Assembly (NCBI RefSeq): GCF_020379485.1
Contig: NW_026016805.1
Coordinates: 1 to 64,000 of the forward strand
Direction of reading: 5' to 3'
DNA: 64,000 nucleotides
Origin: Brassica napus
Taxonomy: Eukaryota; Streptophyta; Magnoliopsida; Brassicales; Brassicaceae
Part shown: positions 35,901 to 45,600 of the stretch, piece by piece
Position numbering within the stretch: position 1 is the first letter of the stretch
Layout: each line of letters begins with the position of its first letter
Made by a program: the position numbers and the translations under genes
Notes under the pieces: model-generated
What the model saw: the letters and a program-made list of their open reading frames with translations, nothing else
What the model was told of the DNA's origin: nothing
The model's database searches: none

Positions 35901-37445
35901 AGATCATATGAAGAGGCTATGATGCATGAGGAATGGAAGGAGTCGGTTGGAGATGAAGCAAATGCAATGATTAAGAATGACACTTGGTTTGAAAGTGAAC
36001 TCCCAAAGGGGAAGAGGGCTGTTACAAGTAGATGGATATTCACCATCAAGTACTTGCCAAATGGACAGATTGATAGGAGAAAGACAAGATTGGTGGCTAG
36101 AGGATACACTCAAACATATGGAGAGGACTACATAGATACATTTGCTCCTGTTGCTAAGTTACACACCATCAGGATAGTATTGTCCTTGGCTGTGAATCTT
36201 GAGTGGGATTTGTGGCAGATGGATGTGAAGAATGCATTCCTTCAAGGAGAGTTAGAAGATGAAGTCTATATGTATCCTCCACCAGGCTTAGAAGGTCTTG
36301 TGAAGCCTGGGAATGTTCTAAGACTAAAGAAGGCTATCTATGGTTTGAAACAATCCCCTAGAGCCTGGTACAACAAACTCAGCACCACTCTGAATGGGCG
36401 TGGCTTCAGGAAGTCTGAGTTGGACCACACTCTCTTCACTCTTACTACTCCATCAGGTATCATCTGTCTACTTGTGTATGTTGATGATATCATCATAACA
36501 GGTAGTGATAAGATTGGGATAAGAGAAACAAAAGAGTTTCTCAAATCTGTTTTTGAAATCAAAGACTTGGGAGAAATGAAATACTTCCTTGGGATTGAGA
36601 TATGTAGATCCAAGGAAGGCCTATTCATGTCTCAAAGAAAGTATGCACTTGATCTTTTGAAAGATGCAGGTGTGCTAGGAGGGAAGATAGCCAAAATGCC
36701 CATGGAGGATGGGTATAAGGTTCCACGTGAGGGGGAGCTTGAGGACAGCAAGCTGTTCCATGATCCCAAGCTTTATAGGAAGCTAGTGGGTAAGCTCATA
36801 TACTTAACAATCACACGTCCTGATATCTGTTTTGCTGTGAATCAGGTAAGCCAACACATGCAAGTACCAAAGGAACATCATTGGCGCATGGTGGAGAGGC
36901 TCTTGATGTATCTGAATGGATCAGCCGGTCTAGGAGTCTGGTTAGGATGCAACAAGAGTACTGAAGTCGTTGGGTACTGTGATGCTGATTGGGCTGGTGA
37001 TCGAGCTGATAGGAGATCAACCACAGGCTATTGCACCTTCATTGGAGGAAATCTAGTGACATGGAAGAGCAAGAAGCAGAAGGTGGTATCGTGCTCAAGT
37101 GCTGAGGCTGAGTATAGGGCAATGCTGAAGCTCACCAACGAGTTGGTATGGATCAAGGGGATCTTGAAGCATTTGGGAATTGAGCAAGCTACACCTATGA
37201 CTATGCATTGTGATAACCAAGCCGCCATCCACATAGCCTCCAACTCGGTGTTTCATGAAAGAACCAAGCACATTGAAGTGGATTGTCATAAGGTGAGGCA
37301 GATGATAGTCTTGGGAGTGATCTTGCCATGCTATACCAGAAGTGAAGATCAGTTAGCTGATGTCTTCACCAAAGCTGCAAGGCAAAAGACCATGGAGTCC
37401 ATCCACATCAGGCTAGGGCTCATTGATCTCACAACAAGTGGCTGA
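32937..37445 (+). CDS. E4 Gag-Pol polyprotein (Ty1/copia), intact
   Basis: A single open frame of 1502 codons encodes all functions of a copia element. Gag spans about residues 1-300, with UBN2-type capsid sequence and one CCHC zinc knuckle (C247-x2-C-x4-H-x4-C260) for binding the genomic RNA. The aspartic protease motif is DSGA with catalytic D397. The pre-integrase zinc region has W525-H526 and C551/C554. Integrase carries D581, D643 and E679 with the D-35-E spacing. An acidic, Gln/Glu-rich linker follows (about 850-940). RT has Y1181-V-D-D1184. RNase H has D1349, E1390, D1426 and D1475. The order protease-integrase-RT-RNase H defines Ty1/copia. The first ATG is used; another lies 12 bases on. 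Gag and Pol share one frame with no stop, as in most plant copia elements, so the protein is presumably cut by its own protease. All visible catalytic residues are present. Confidence 0.96.
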   Translation: MQDKMEGNKVLAVPVTLKGGGNYLLWSRLVKTVIGSKGLWGHVTDGVPKPVAIDGGSTEIVVADQEKWAQEDLKVLAVLQGSLEASILEAYSYCETPKALWETLQKVYGNISNLSRVFEVKRAINTLMQEEEEFTKHLGKFRALWSELEMLRPNTNDEATLMERREQDQVFGLLLTLNPVYKDVIKHMLRSPKLPSFDDVCAQLQKEDDSLGLFGGKGEMTSANQVETVQANKAAYKGDERKFGGNCDHCKKPGHKRSQCWILHPHLKPSKFVKDREGRAHLSAESSEAGSSRGSNGAGVRAEESDVKAMASQHTSGKSSMEHEMIRRSDIDALIKALKDNGSSLTHTLGYSYAACSIPRSLENIETELKIPRTSIARIESPSGFAVQNMIKPLIVDSGASHHMISDTSLIKDIEPTTGHVMIANGDRIAIKGIGNLKLFDKESKAFYMPEFTSNLLSVKKCTTDLHCNVIFSPNDVKFQDIESHKLIGKGVTKGDLYMLEDIAPVSNLSYSFQSVSALKNNALWHARLGHPHVRALNLMLPGVMFKNNECEACILGKHCRTVFQKSSTIYENCFDLVHSDVWTAPCLSRESYKYFVTFIDEKSKYTWITLIKTKDSVLEAFKNFQCYVTNQYNAKLKIFRSDNGGEYTSRLFKQHLAQHGILHQTSCPYTPQQNGVAERKNRHLMEVARSMMFQSNVPKRYWSDAVMSACYLINRIPTRVLQDQSPFEVLNKIKPSLNHLRVFGCVSYVMVPGEMRNKLEPKSIRTMFIGYSSSQKGYKCIDPKTRRVHVSREVKFMESKGYYEERSWEDLKDLSRDSDKAASLRIILEGLGINLTQDQGGRNTSSSPEAEGTSHSNHERGNETEEASHPEEGLRDPDQCVMMQDEGVEAMGEPEPEESLQEEEDNVQQQEEQQEEPVSVSSRDNVPAEAPLRRSTRLKKDASNWVNTRVYYNAQAVEHPSQAVCSFAHFPSDHCAFMTSLDESFVPRSYEEAMMHEEWKESVGDEANAMIKNDTWFESELPKGKRAVTSRWIFTIKYLPNGQIDRRKTRLVARGYTQTYGEDYIDTFAPVAKLHTIRIVLSLAVNLEWDLWQMDVKNAFLQGELEDEVYMYPPPGLEGLVKPGNVLRLKKAIYGLKQSPRAWYNKLSTTLNGRGFRKSELDHTLFTLTTPSGIICLLVYVDDIIITGSDKIGIRETKEFLKSVFEIKDLGEMKYFLGIEICRSKEGLFMSQRKYALDLLKDAGVLGGKIAKMPMEDGYKVPREGELEDSKLFHDPKLYRKLVGKLIYLTITRPDICFAVNQVSQHMQVPKEHHWRMVERLLMYLNGSAGLGVWLGCNKSTEVVGYCDADWAGDRADRRSTTGYCTFIGGNLVTWKSKKQKVVSCSSAEAEYRAMLKLTNELVWIKGILKHLGIEQATPMTMHCDNQAAIHIASNSVFHERTKHIEVDCHKVRQMIVLGVILPCYTRSEDQLADVFTKAARQKTMESIHIRLGLIDLTTSG

Positions 37446-37472
37446 GTTCCCTTAACCATGGGCTCTTTACTC

Positions 37473-37586
37473 TTTTTCCCTCATCAAGGTTTTGTCCCAA
37501 TGGGTTTTCCTTGGTGAGGTTTTTAATGAGGAAGATCTCATGGTTTCCAAGCTTGATCAATCACCAAGATCAAGCTTGAGGGGGAG
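37473..37586 (+). other. E4 3' untranslated conserved block and polypurine tract
   Basis: The conserved block lies at 37473-37530 and the purine tract GAGGGGGAG at 37578-37586, touching the 3' LTR. Confidence 0.88.
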
Positions 37587-38175
37587 TGTTGAAATGAGCT
37601 GAGTATAATGTGTGAGAAGGCACAAGGAGTTGAGAGACTGAAAGGGAAAGAAGGTATGAGTCTTTGGGAGAGTTTGTGATCAGCCATAGCCGTACAATCC
37701 GTACTGAAGGTACTGGCCGTACAAGCCGTACATATCAAGGGCGATCACAAACATTAACCAAAGGTGAAAGTTAAAATGAGGAGTTAGAGTGGTAAACGGT
37801 CTGAGCCTCAGTCTTGGATAAGAATCAGACCGTTGGAAGAAGGATAAGGGTCACCATGACAGCCTGTCCCATGCTGGAAAGGTAAAGCAAAAGCAAAGAT
37901 GCTTTACACATGTGAGATCAGCCATTGGATCGATTTAAACCTGGTCTTGCTCCTGTATTGACTTCACATGCTTAGCCTTATCCTTAGAGTCTTGAAAACC
38001 CTTGTATCATGTCCTATATATTGTAAAGTCTCTTATTAATAAAAGATTACACAGTTTGAGTCATTCTCTCTCTCTTGTTCTTGAGTGTTCATCATGATTC
38101 TTCACTAATCTTTTCATAATCCAATCTCATTCTCTTATTCTCTAAATCACTCTAACTCTTTCTATAAATCTTATA
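37587..38175 (+). repeat. E4 3' LTR
   Basis: 589 bp and nearly identical to the 5' copy. CCGTAC words lie at about 37689-37731. It is followed by GTAAA and the rest of E5's LTR. Confidence 0.96.
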
Positions 38176-38180
38176 GTAAA

Positions 38181-38314
38181 CTCTCTCATTAATCAATCTG
38201 ATGGAGTTTTGAGCCTCTCTCTCTCTATTCTCTAAAATCTCTTAATCTCTTTGATATCTTGATCTGATTATCTCTGATTGTTTGAATCATACTCTTAAAA
38301 CACAAAAGTGTTTA
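38181..38314 (+). repeat. E5 5' LTR, second part
   Basis: The CT-rich final 134 bp of E5's LTR. It ends CACAAAAGTGTTTA before the primer site, matching the internal end of E2's LTR (CACAAAAGTGTATA). This supports E2 and E5 as one subfamily. Confidence 0.9.
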
Positions 38315-38327
38315 TGGTATCAGAGCC
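38315..38327 (+). other. E5 primer binding site
   Basis: TGGTATCAGAGCC directly after the LTR. About 150 bp of leader follows, with a repeated GTTCTTGAGT word at about 38380-38410. Confidence 0.92.
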
Positions 38328-38476
38328 AGGTTGTTCAAACAGGGGAGAGTGTGATTTCGTTTTTCATAAAAATCTGGGTGTTCTTGAGTGTTCTTGAGTG
38401 TTCTTGGTGTTCTTAACTTCTGGGTTTCATTATCTTTGTGGCGTGAGAGTTTCTGGTGAATCCAAATCATCTCAAC

Positions 38477-41400
38477 ATGGAAATGGAACACAGACCTGAG
38501 TTAACTATGAAGACTGAAGAGGAGAGGCATGGCGAGTGGTCAACGTGGGCCAAAAGAGCTTTGGAAAGCTGTGGGTTATGGAGCAGTCATGGAAAGGAGA
38601 AGCCTTTACAAGAGATGACTGCAAATGAAGGTCAGGCGTGGAGCCTGAGGTCTGAAGAAAGAGCTGTTCAAGGAAATCACACAAGATGTGAGACTGGAGC
38701 AGTTTGTGGGAGTATATCTGGTCTGAAGAAGGGCCGTGAGGTCAAGGGAACTCGCAGCAGCTGTAAAAGAGGAGCAGAAGAACTTCATCAGCTTGTGGGA
38801 AAGCTGAAATATCTGTGGAAGGAGTTGAGTGTCTGGAGAACAAGGGCATCAGACCCGGAGATGATACAAAAGAGGATGGAGCAAGATGTAGTCTTGAGTC
38901 TTCTAGTCAGCTTAAACTCATCATATGGTCAGCTGATTATGCAAGTGATCAAAGGTGAAGAGCAAGCAGATGTGGATGGGTTGTGTGACTTGATTCAATC
39001 AGCTTATGATGTTCATGAGAAGAACAAGAAGTGGATCAAGAGGAGGAATGGTACAAAGTGTAAGAGAGCAAGCCTGAGGAGATTGTCCAAGATATGGATC
39101 CGAGGAAGAAAGACTAGGATGAAGAGGAAACAACTTGAAGTGGAACTGGAAGTGATCAAGGAGATTCAGCAACTGATGGTGTTGGGAGAATGCTCCTACT
39201 CAGCATACATGGGAGAAACAGTAGGAGACAGTGCGGATATGAGAGGAATGGATACCAAGAGGGCAGATGAGTGTGTGACAAAGAAGGAATGGGATGAGTT
39301 TGTTAAGCATGTGTATGCTTTGGCTACGACCCGGAGTCTGGGTGCTCCTGCCAAAGCATCCACATCTAAACCCATCATCATTGACTCTGGAGCAACACAC
39401 CACATGATCAGTGACAAGAGCCTAATCAGTGAGGTTACAGCAGCAACAGGGAGTGTAGTGATAGCCAATGGTACCAGGATCCCAATAGAAGGAGTGGGAA
39501 ACCTCAAGCTGTTTGAGAAGAACTCCACTGCCTTCTACCTACCTCAGTTTACATCCAATCTAATCTCAGTTAAGAAGGCTACAGTTGATTTGGATTGTCA
39601 AGTGGTTTTCAGACCAAATGAAGTTGAGTTCCTGGATTTGAAAACTGGAAGGGTTATTGGCAGAGGAGACAGCAAGCATCAGCTCTATCATCTACAAACA
39701 ACTGAGGCGTCTAGCCCTGTGGGGTCTGTGTGTTTAAGCAGCACAACGGATAGGTGTGATAATCTCACATGGCATGCAAGGCTGGGACATCCTCATGCCA
39801 AGGCAATTGAACTGATTCTACCAAGTATGGCGTTCAATCACTTGGAGTGTGAAGCTTGTATACTTGGAAAGCACTGTAGGACTGTCTTCTCAACATCAGA
39901 AACCAGATATGAGAATTGCTTTGATCTGGTGCATTCAGACGTGTGGACAGCTCCCTGTATGTCTAGAGACAGCCATAAGTACTTTGTGACATTCATTGAT
40001 GAGAAGTCAAAGTACACATGGATCACCATGATTCCCTCCAAAGACAGAGTCCTAGAAGCCTTCATGAACTTCCAAGCATATGTGACTAACCAGTACAATG
40101 CCACTGTGAAGATTCTGAGGTCTGATAATGGAGGAGAATACACTAGCAATGCTTTCAAGAGTCATCTTGCAAAGCATGGGATTGTGCAACAAACTAGCTG
40201 TCCTTACACACCACAACAAAATGGGGTGGCTGAGAGGAAGAACAGACATTTGATGGAGGTTGCGAGATCAATAATGTTCCACATGAATGTCCCTAAAAGG
40301 TTTTGGAGTGATGCTGTTCAGACCGCTTGCTATCTCATCAATAGAGTGCCAACCCGTGTCTTGAAGAAACTGTCTCCCTTTGAAGTATTGAACAAGACCA
40401 AGCCACACATTGATCATTTGAGAGTCTTTGGGTGCTTATGTTATGTGATGATCCCCGGAGAAAGAAGGAACAAGCTAGAAGCAAAGAGTACTAAAGCTAT
40501 GTTCATTGGGTACTCAATCACTCAGAAAGGCTACAAATGTTATGATCCAATAACCAGGAAGGTTATGGTATCTAGAGAAGTGAAGTTTGTTGAGTCTACA
40601 GGGTATTATAAGGAGAAGAAATGGGAAGACCTAGAGGATCTGTCCCAAGTTCCATCAGAGAAGGCAACAACATTGACAGTGTTGTTGGAGAGGCTAGGGA
40701 TAGGATTATCCCAAGATCAGGAACCAGGAAGAACAGGACCTCCTAATCAATCTGGAGAAGCTGGAGGAACAACCCCTCTTGATCATGAGAGGGGGAATGG
40801 ATCTGAATCAGGGGAGCAGGAGCATGACCAAGAAGATTCAGGTCAGCATGATCAGGAGGAGACACATGAAGTAGAGAATGTTGCTCAGTCTAGTGGAGAT
40901 AAGCAAGGAGAGTCTACTGGTACAGAAGAGAGTGAAGCTCAGTCAGGTGGAAATGAGCAGGGAGAACCTTCTGGTTTAAGAGAGGAAGCACAAGAGAATG
41001 TTCAGGCTCAAGAACAGGTTGAGACCTTGCGGAGGAGCACAAGGATAAGGAGGGATCCTTCCAACTGGGTAAACACGAGAGTGTACTACAATGCCCAGGC
41101 TGTGGAGCATCCCTCTCAAGCCATGTGTTCCTTTGCAGAATATCCAGAAGAGCACATGGTGTTTATGAGTAACTTGGATGAGAATGAGATACCAAGATCT
41201 TATGAAGAAGCTATGAAGCACAAGGTGTGGAGAGATTCAGTAGGAGATGAAAGGGATGCAATGATCAGGAATGACACTTGGTATGAAAGTGAGTTACCTA
41301 GAGGAAAGAAGGCAGTTTCAAGCAAGTGGATTTTCACCATCAAATATCTTGCAAATGGGGAGATAGACAGGCACAAGACCAGGCTGGTTGCAAGAGGATT

Positions 41401-41846
41401 TACACAGACTTATGGAGAAGATTACATTGATACTTTTGCACCAGTGGCCAAGCTTCACACAGTTCGAATTGTGTTATCTATTGCAACAAACTTAGAGTGG
41501 GATTTGTGGCAGATGGATGTGAAGAATGCTTTCTTGCAAGGTGAGCTAGAAGATGAGGTATATATGCTTCCTCCTCCTGGTCTTGAGCATCTAGTGAAGC
41601 CAGGAAACGTTTTGAGATTGAAGAAAGCTATATATGGGTTAAAACAATCTCCTAGAGCCTGGTACAGGAAGCTGAGTACAACACTCAATGGGAGAGGGTT
41701 CAGGAAGTCTGAACTAGATCACACACTCTTCACACTGGTTGGACCATCATGGATCATTGTGATTCTAGTGTATGTGGATGATTTGATTATCACAGGAAGT
41801 GATAAGGCTGGGATTAAAGCCACTAAAGAGTTTCTCAGGTCAGTTT
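38477..41846 (+). pseudogene. E5 gag-pol polyprotein with divergent Gag, truncated in RT
   Basis: Starting at the ATG at 38477 (the frame opens at a GTG at 38456), the frame is open to the E6 junction. Gag (about residues 1-295) is short. It has WSTWAKRALESCGLWSSH in place of the usual N-terminus, a weak UBN2-like stretch (LHQLVGKLKYLWKEL, then MEQDVVLSLLVSLNSSYG), a very basic region and no CCHC knuckle. The protease motif is DSGATHHM with D303. Integrase has D488, D550 and E586 (D-35-E). The linker is acidic. RT reaches YVDD (Y1099-D1102) and breaks about 23 codons later, before RNase H. The 12 codons after the break (to 41884) are E6 LTR. No stop or frameshift is seen before the break, so E5 was probably functional until it was interrupted. 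Confidence 0.92.
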
Positions 41847-42399
41847 TGTTGAGAAGAGGAAGCCATTATGAGAAGGAAAGGTAGAGCTAAGCAAGTGATG
41901 GGAAAGAGTACGGACAGTACGGCCTAGGTACGGACAGTACGGCCTATGTACGGACAGGGGCTTGGCCGTACATCTAAGGAAACATAAAGGGAGAAGGAGA
42001 TGGGTGAGTAAAGCCTCTACAGCACACGGAGGGTCTCAAGACTGATCAGACCGTTTAGGGATAAGGGAAGGACGAGCCTTATCCATCCAGGCCGTGGACA
42101 GGCTGTAAAGGCAAAGGCAAAGCGTGTGAGCCTTACCGTCCGTTCATTCAAAAGAAACGCTCCCTTTGGTCTTGACTACACATGCTTATGACTAGTGATG
42201 TTTTCCCTTAACTTGTAAACCCTAATGCCTCTTCTAAAATGATGTAACCTCATCTCATAATAAGATTAGACAGTTCTATCCTATCAATCTCTCTCTACAC
42301 ATTTCCATAATGATTCTCCATTAGTCACTAATCCTTTCTCTACTCAACCTAAATCATACTACTCTCTCATATACAACTCAGATTCTCTAAAATATTTCA
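41847..42399 (+). repeat. E6 5' LTR
   Basis: 553 bp, starting TGTTGAGAAGAGG and ending ATTTCA. TACGG/CCGTA words cluster at 41909-41971, with the segment GTACGGACAGTACGGCCTA nearly repeated. Its TATA word is damaged: CTTCTAAAATGATG at 42231-42244, where the 3' LTR reads CTTCTATAAATGATG. Confidence 0.95.
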
Positions 42400-42412
42400 T
42401 GGTATCAGAGCC
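42400..42412 (+). other. E6 primer binding site
   Basis: TGGTATCAGAGCC directly after the LTR. A leader of about 200 bp follows to the ATG at 42611. Confidence 0.93.
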
Positions 42413-42610
42413 AGGTTGCAAAGGATCTGAGTTCTAGTTTGAAACGTTGAGAAACAAGTTTGAAGCTTTGAAGTCATCCGTGGAAGATCAAAGCTCAAAG
42501 GTGTTCATCTTTGTGTGTGTGGGTTCTAGACAAGTTCAGATCAGTTCTTACAAGACTCGTTGGATCAAGGTCTCATCTATCTCAAGCTTTTAAAGTCAAG
42601 CTGTGTTAAG

Positions 42611-45600
42611 ATGGAGAACATGAAGATGAAGGTGGCGATTACCTTTAAGGGGAACAACTACCTGGTTTGGTCTCGGCTAGTGAAGACCATCGTTGGAAGT
42701 AAGGGCTTGTGGAGTCATGTCACAACCGGTGAAGCTCCAAAGCTCATTACTCAAGTAGAAGACCAAGGAGAGGTCTCAAGTGAAGCTGTAGAGAAGTGGC
42801 AGCAAGAAGACATGGTGGTGATGTCTGTTCTTCATGGGTCGTTGGAGCCGGCGATACTGGAGGCATACAGCTACTGTGAGTCAGCCAAGGAGCTGTGGGA
42901 CACTTTGAAGAAAGTGTATGGGAACACTTCAAACCTGAGCCGGGTCTTTGAGGTGAAGCAAGCCATCAACAACCTAGTGCAAGAAGACATGGAGTTCACC
43001 AAACATTTGGGGAGGTTCAGGGCTTTGTGGTCCGAGCTAGAGATGTTGAGGCCAAGCACAACTGATCCAGATCAGTTGAATGAGAGGCGCGAGCAAGACA
43101 AGGTGTTTGGGTTACTACTCACGCTGAGTCCTGCCTACTCCGGTCTCATTCAGCATATGTTGAGGTCTGATAAGCTCCCTGATCTTGAGGATGTATGCTC
43201 ACAGATTCAGAAAGAGCAAGGCTCCATTGGATTGTTTGGAGGCAAAGGAGGGCTCTCATTGGCCAATCAAGCTGCTCAAGCCGATCAGAATGAAGCCCCT
43301 CAAGCAAACAAGGCGGGTTATGGCAAGTATGAGGACAAGAGGTTCAATGGGAACTGTGATCATTGCAAGAAGTATGGGCACAAGAAGAGTCAGTGCTGGA
43401 TCCTTCATCCTCACCTGAAGCCGACTAAGTTCTTGAAAGAAAAAGAAGCAAGGGCACACATGACCGAGAGCTCCTCGGGTGCTGGTTCATCAAGCAGGGC
43501 AAATGAAGGAGATACGCGTGATGTGGGTGATGGGAAGTCACTTGTGGCTTACACAGGAGGGCCAAGCAACAATGACTACATCCGGAGATCAGACATAGAC
43601 GCCCTCATCAAGATGTTCAAAGACAATGGTAACAAAAGTAGTATCAACTATGGTTATTCTTTTGGCGCATCCCTGATTGATAACCTAACTGATAGTATTG
43701 CAAGTGATTCTAGAAATGCTAGGATTGAAAATGCATTCATCAACTTAAGGAATGAATGTAAACCGGCTAGGACTCCGTATCAAGCTCATACTGCTAGTAA
43801 TAGGCCTAAAGCATTGATAGTTGATTCTGGTGCATCTCATCATATGATAAGTGACACTAGACTAATTAAGGATATTGAGCCTGCAAATGGAAATGTAATG
43901 ATTGCTAATGGTGATAAAATTCCCATAAAAGGGATAGGAAAACTTAAGTTGTTTGAAAAAGAATCTAAGGCCTTCTACATGCCTGAGTTTACATCTAATC
44001 TATTGTCGGTTAAGAGATGTGCTACTGACTTGCAATGCAATGTTATATTCAGTCCTAATGATGTAAAGTTTCAGGATATTAAAAGCAACAAGGTGATTGG
44101 GAAAGGAGTTACTAAAGGAGAACTTTACTTACTTGAAGATCTTACTTCTGTTCCTAATCATTGCTGCTCATTTACTTTTGCTTCTGATTCTGTCTCTAGT
44201 TTGAATAAGAATGCATTATGGCATGCTAGACTAGGCCACCCTCATGTTAAACCTTTGAATTTAATGGTACCAGGTGTTATTTATGAGAATAAAGATTGTG
44301 AAACTTGTATCCTAAGCAAGCATTGTAAGAATGTGTTTCCTAAATCTACAACAGTCTATGAGAATTGCTTTGATTTGATTCATTCTGATGTATGGACTGC
44401 TCCTTGTATGTCTAGGGATAATTTTAAGTACTTTGTCACATTCATTGATGAAAAATCCAAATACACCTGGTTAACCTTAATTCAAACCAAAGATAGGGTA
44501 CTTGATGCATTTAAGAACTTTCAAGCTTATGTGACTAACCATTATCATGCCAAGATTAAAATTTTTAGATCAGATAATGGAGGAGAATACACAAGCTTGG
44601 CGTTCAAACAACATCTAGCTCAGCATGGAGTACTCCATCAGACTAGTTGTCCCTATACTCCTCAGCAAAATGGGGTGGCTGAGAGGAAGAATAGACATCT
44701 CATGGAGGTGGCAAGGGCTCTCATGCTTCAAGCACACGTTCCCAAAAGGTTTTGGAGTGATGCTGTCTCTACTGCATGCTACTTGATCAACAGAACTCCA
44801 ACTAAGGTGTTAGGAGATCATGCTCCATTTGAAGTTCTAAACAAACACAAGCCAGTCCTTGACTACTTGAGAGTCTTCGGATGCTTGTGTTATGTGCTGA
44901 TTCCGGGAGAGCTGCGCAACAAGCTTGAAGCTAGAAGCACCAAAGCCATGTTTATTGGTTATTCAACAACTCAAAAGGGGTATAGATGTTATGATCCGGT
45001 TACAAGGAGGGTTTTGACTTCTAGAGATGTGAAGTTCATTGAATCACGAGGATACTATGATGAGAAGAATCAGGAAGACTTGAAGGACATTACATCAGAC
45101 AAGGCTGGTGTGCTGCGAATTATCTTGGAGAACCTAGGTATTAAGGTGTCTCAAGACCAAAATAGTGGAGGGAGCTGTCCGGGAACATCTCCACCATCTA
45201 TGGAAACCACAGAACAACCCCACCTTCATCATGAGGGGGGAGAAGAAACAGGAGCTCAAGAAAGCTCAAGTGATAGAAGAGGAGAGGATTTGGCGTCACA
45301 TGATCAAGGTGGTGTAGAAACAACACAAGATGGTGTGGAGACCGAATCAGTACCAATGGGAGAGTCATCAGGTGATGAGACTCAAGAAGAATTGAGAGAG
45401 CCGACACCTCCACAACAACAACTAAGAAGAAGTACAAGGCTGAGGAAGGATCCTTCCTCTTGGGTAAACACGAGAGTGTACTACAATGCCCAAGCTGTGG
45501 AGCATCCTTCTCAAGCTGTATGTTCATTTGCTCAATACCCTGAAGAACATTGTGCTTTTATGGTAAACTTGGATGAGAACTACATTCCAAGAAGCTATGA

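Larger units (their letters stand above)
32261..38175 (+). mobile_element. E4: complete, apparently intact Ty1/copia retrotransposon (subfamily A)
   Basis: A 5,915-bp element with 589-bp LTRs, primer site, one uninterrupted polyprotein frame and polypurine tract. It is flanked by the target duplication GTAAA (32256-32260 and 38176-38180) in E5's 5' LTR. The LTRs differ at three positions by my count (AGCTCAG/AGCTGAG and two near TTGTAAACTC), about 0.5%. It is the best candidate here for an autonomous element, together with E6. Confidence 0.97.
31861..41846 (+). mobile_element. E5: Ty1/copia retrotransposon (subfamily B), split by E4 and truncated at E6
   Basis: E5's 5' LTR starts TGTTGAGATGAGG at 31861 after satellite GATTC. 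E4 interrupts the LTR (GTAAA duplicated). The LTR resumes at 38181 and ends at 38314, before a primer site. The body continues to 41846 in RT, where E6 begins. The remaining RT, RNase H and 3' LTR of E5 are absent: after E6 comes satellite. E5 sequence kept is about 4.07 kb. Confidence 0.93.

Noticed and set aside
41847..41884. Last 12 codons of E5's open frame
   Set aside because: They are E6 LTR sequence; the apparent stop is accidental.
42560..42610. Upstream starts of the E6, E3 and E5 polyproteins at TTG or GTG
   Set aside because: Plant translation normally uses ATG, and the first ATG in each frame aligns with its relatives.
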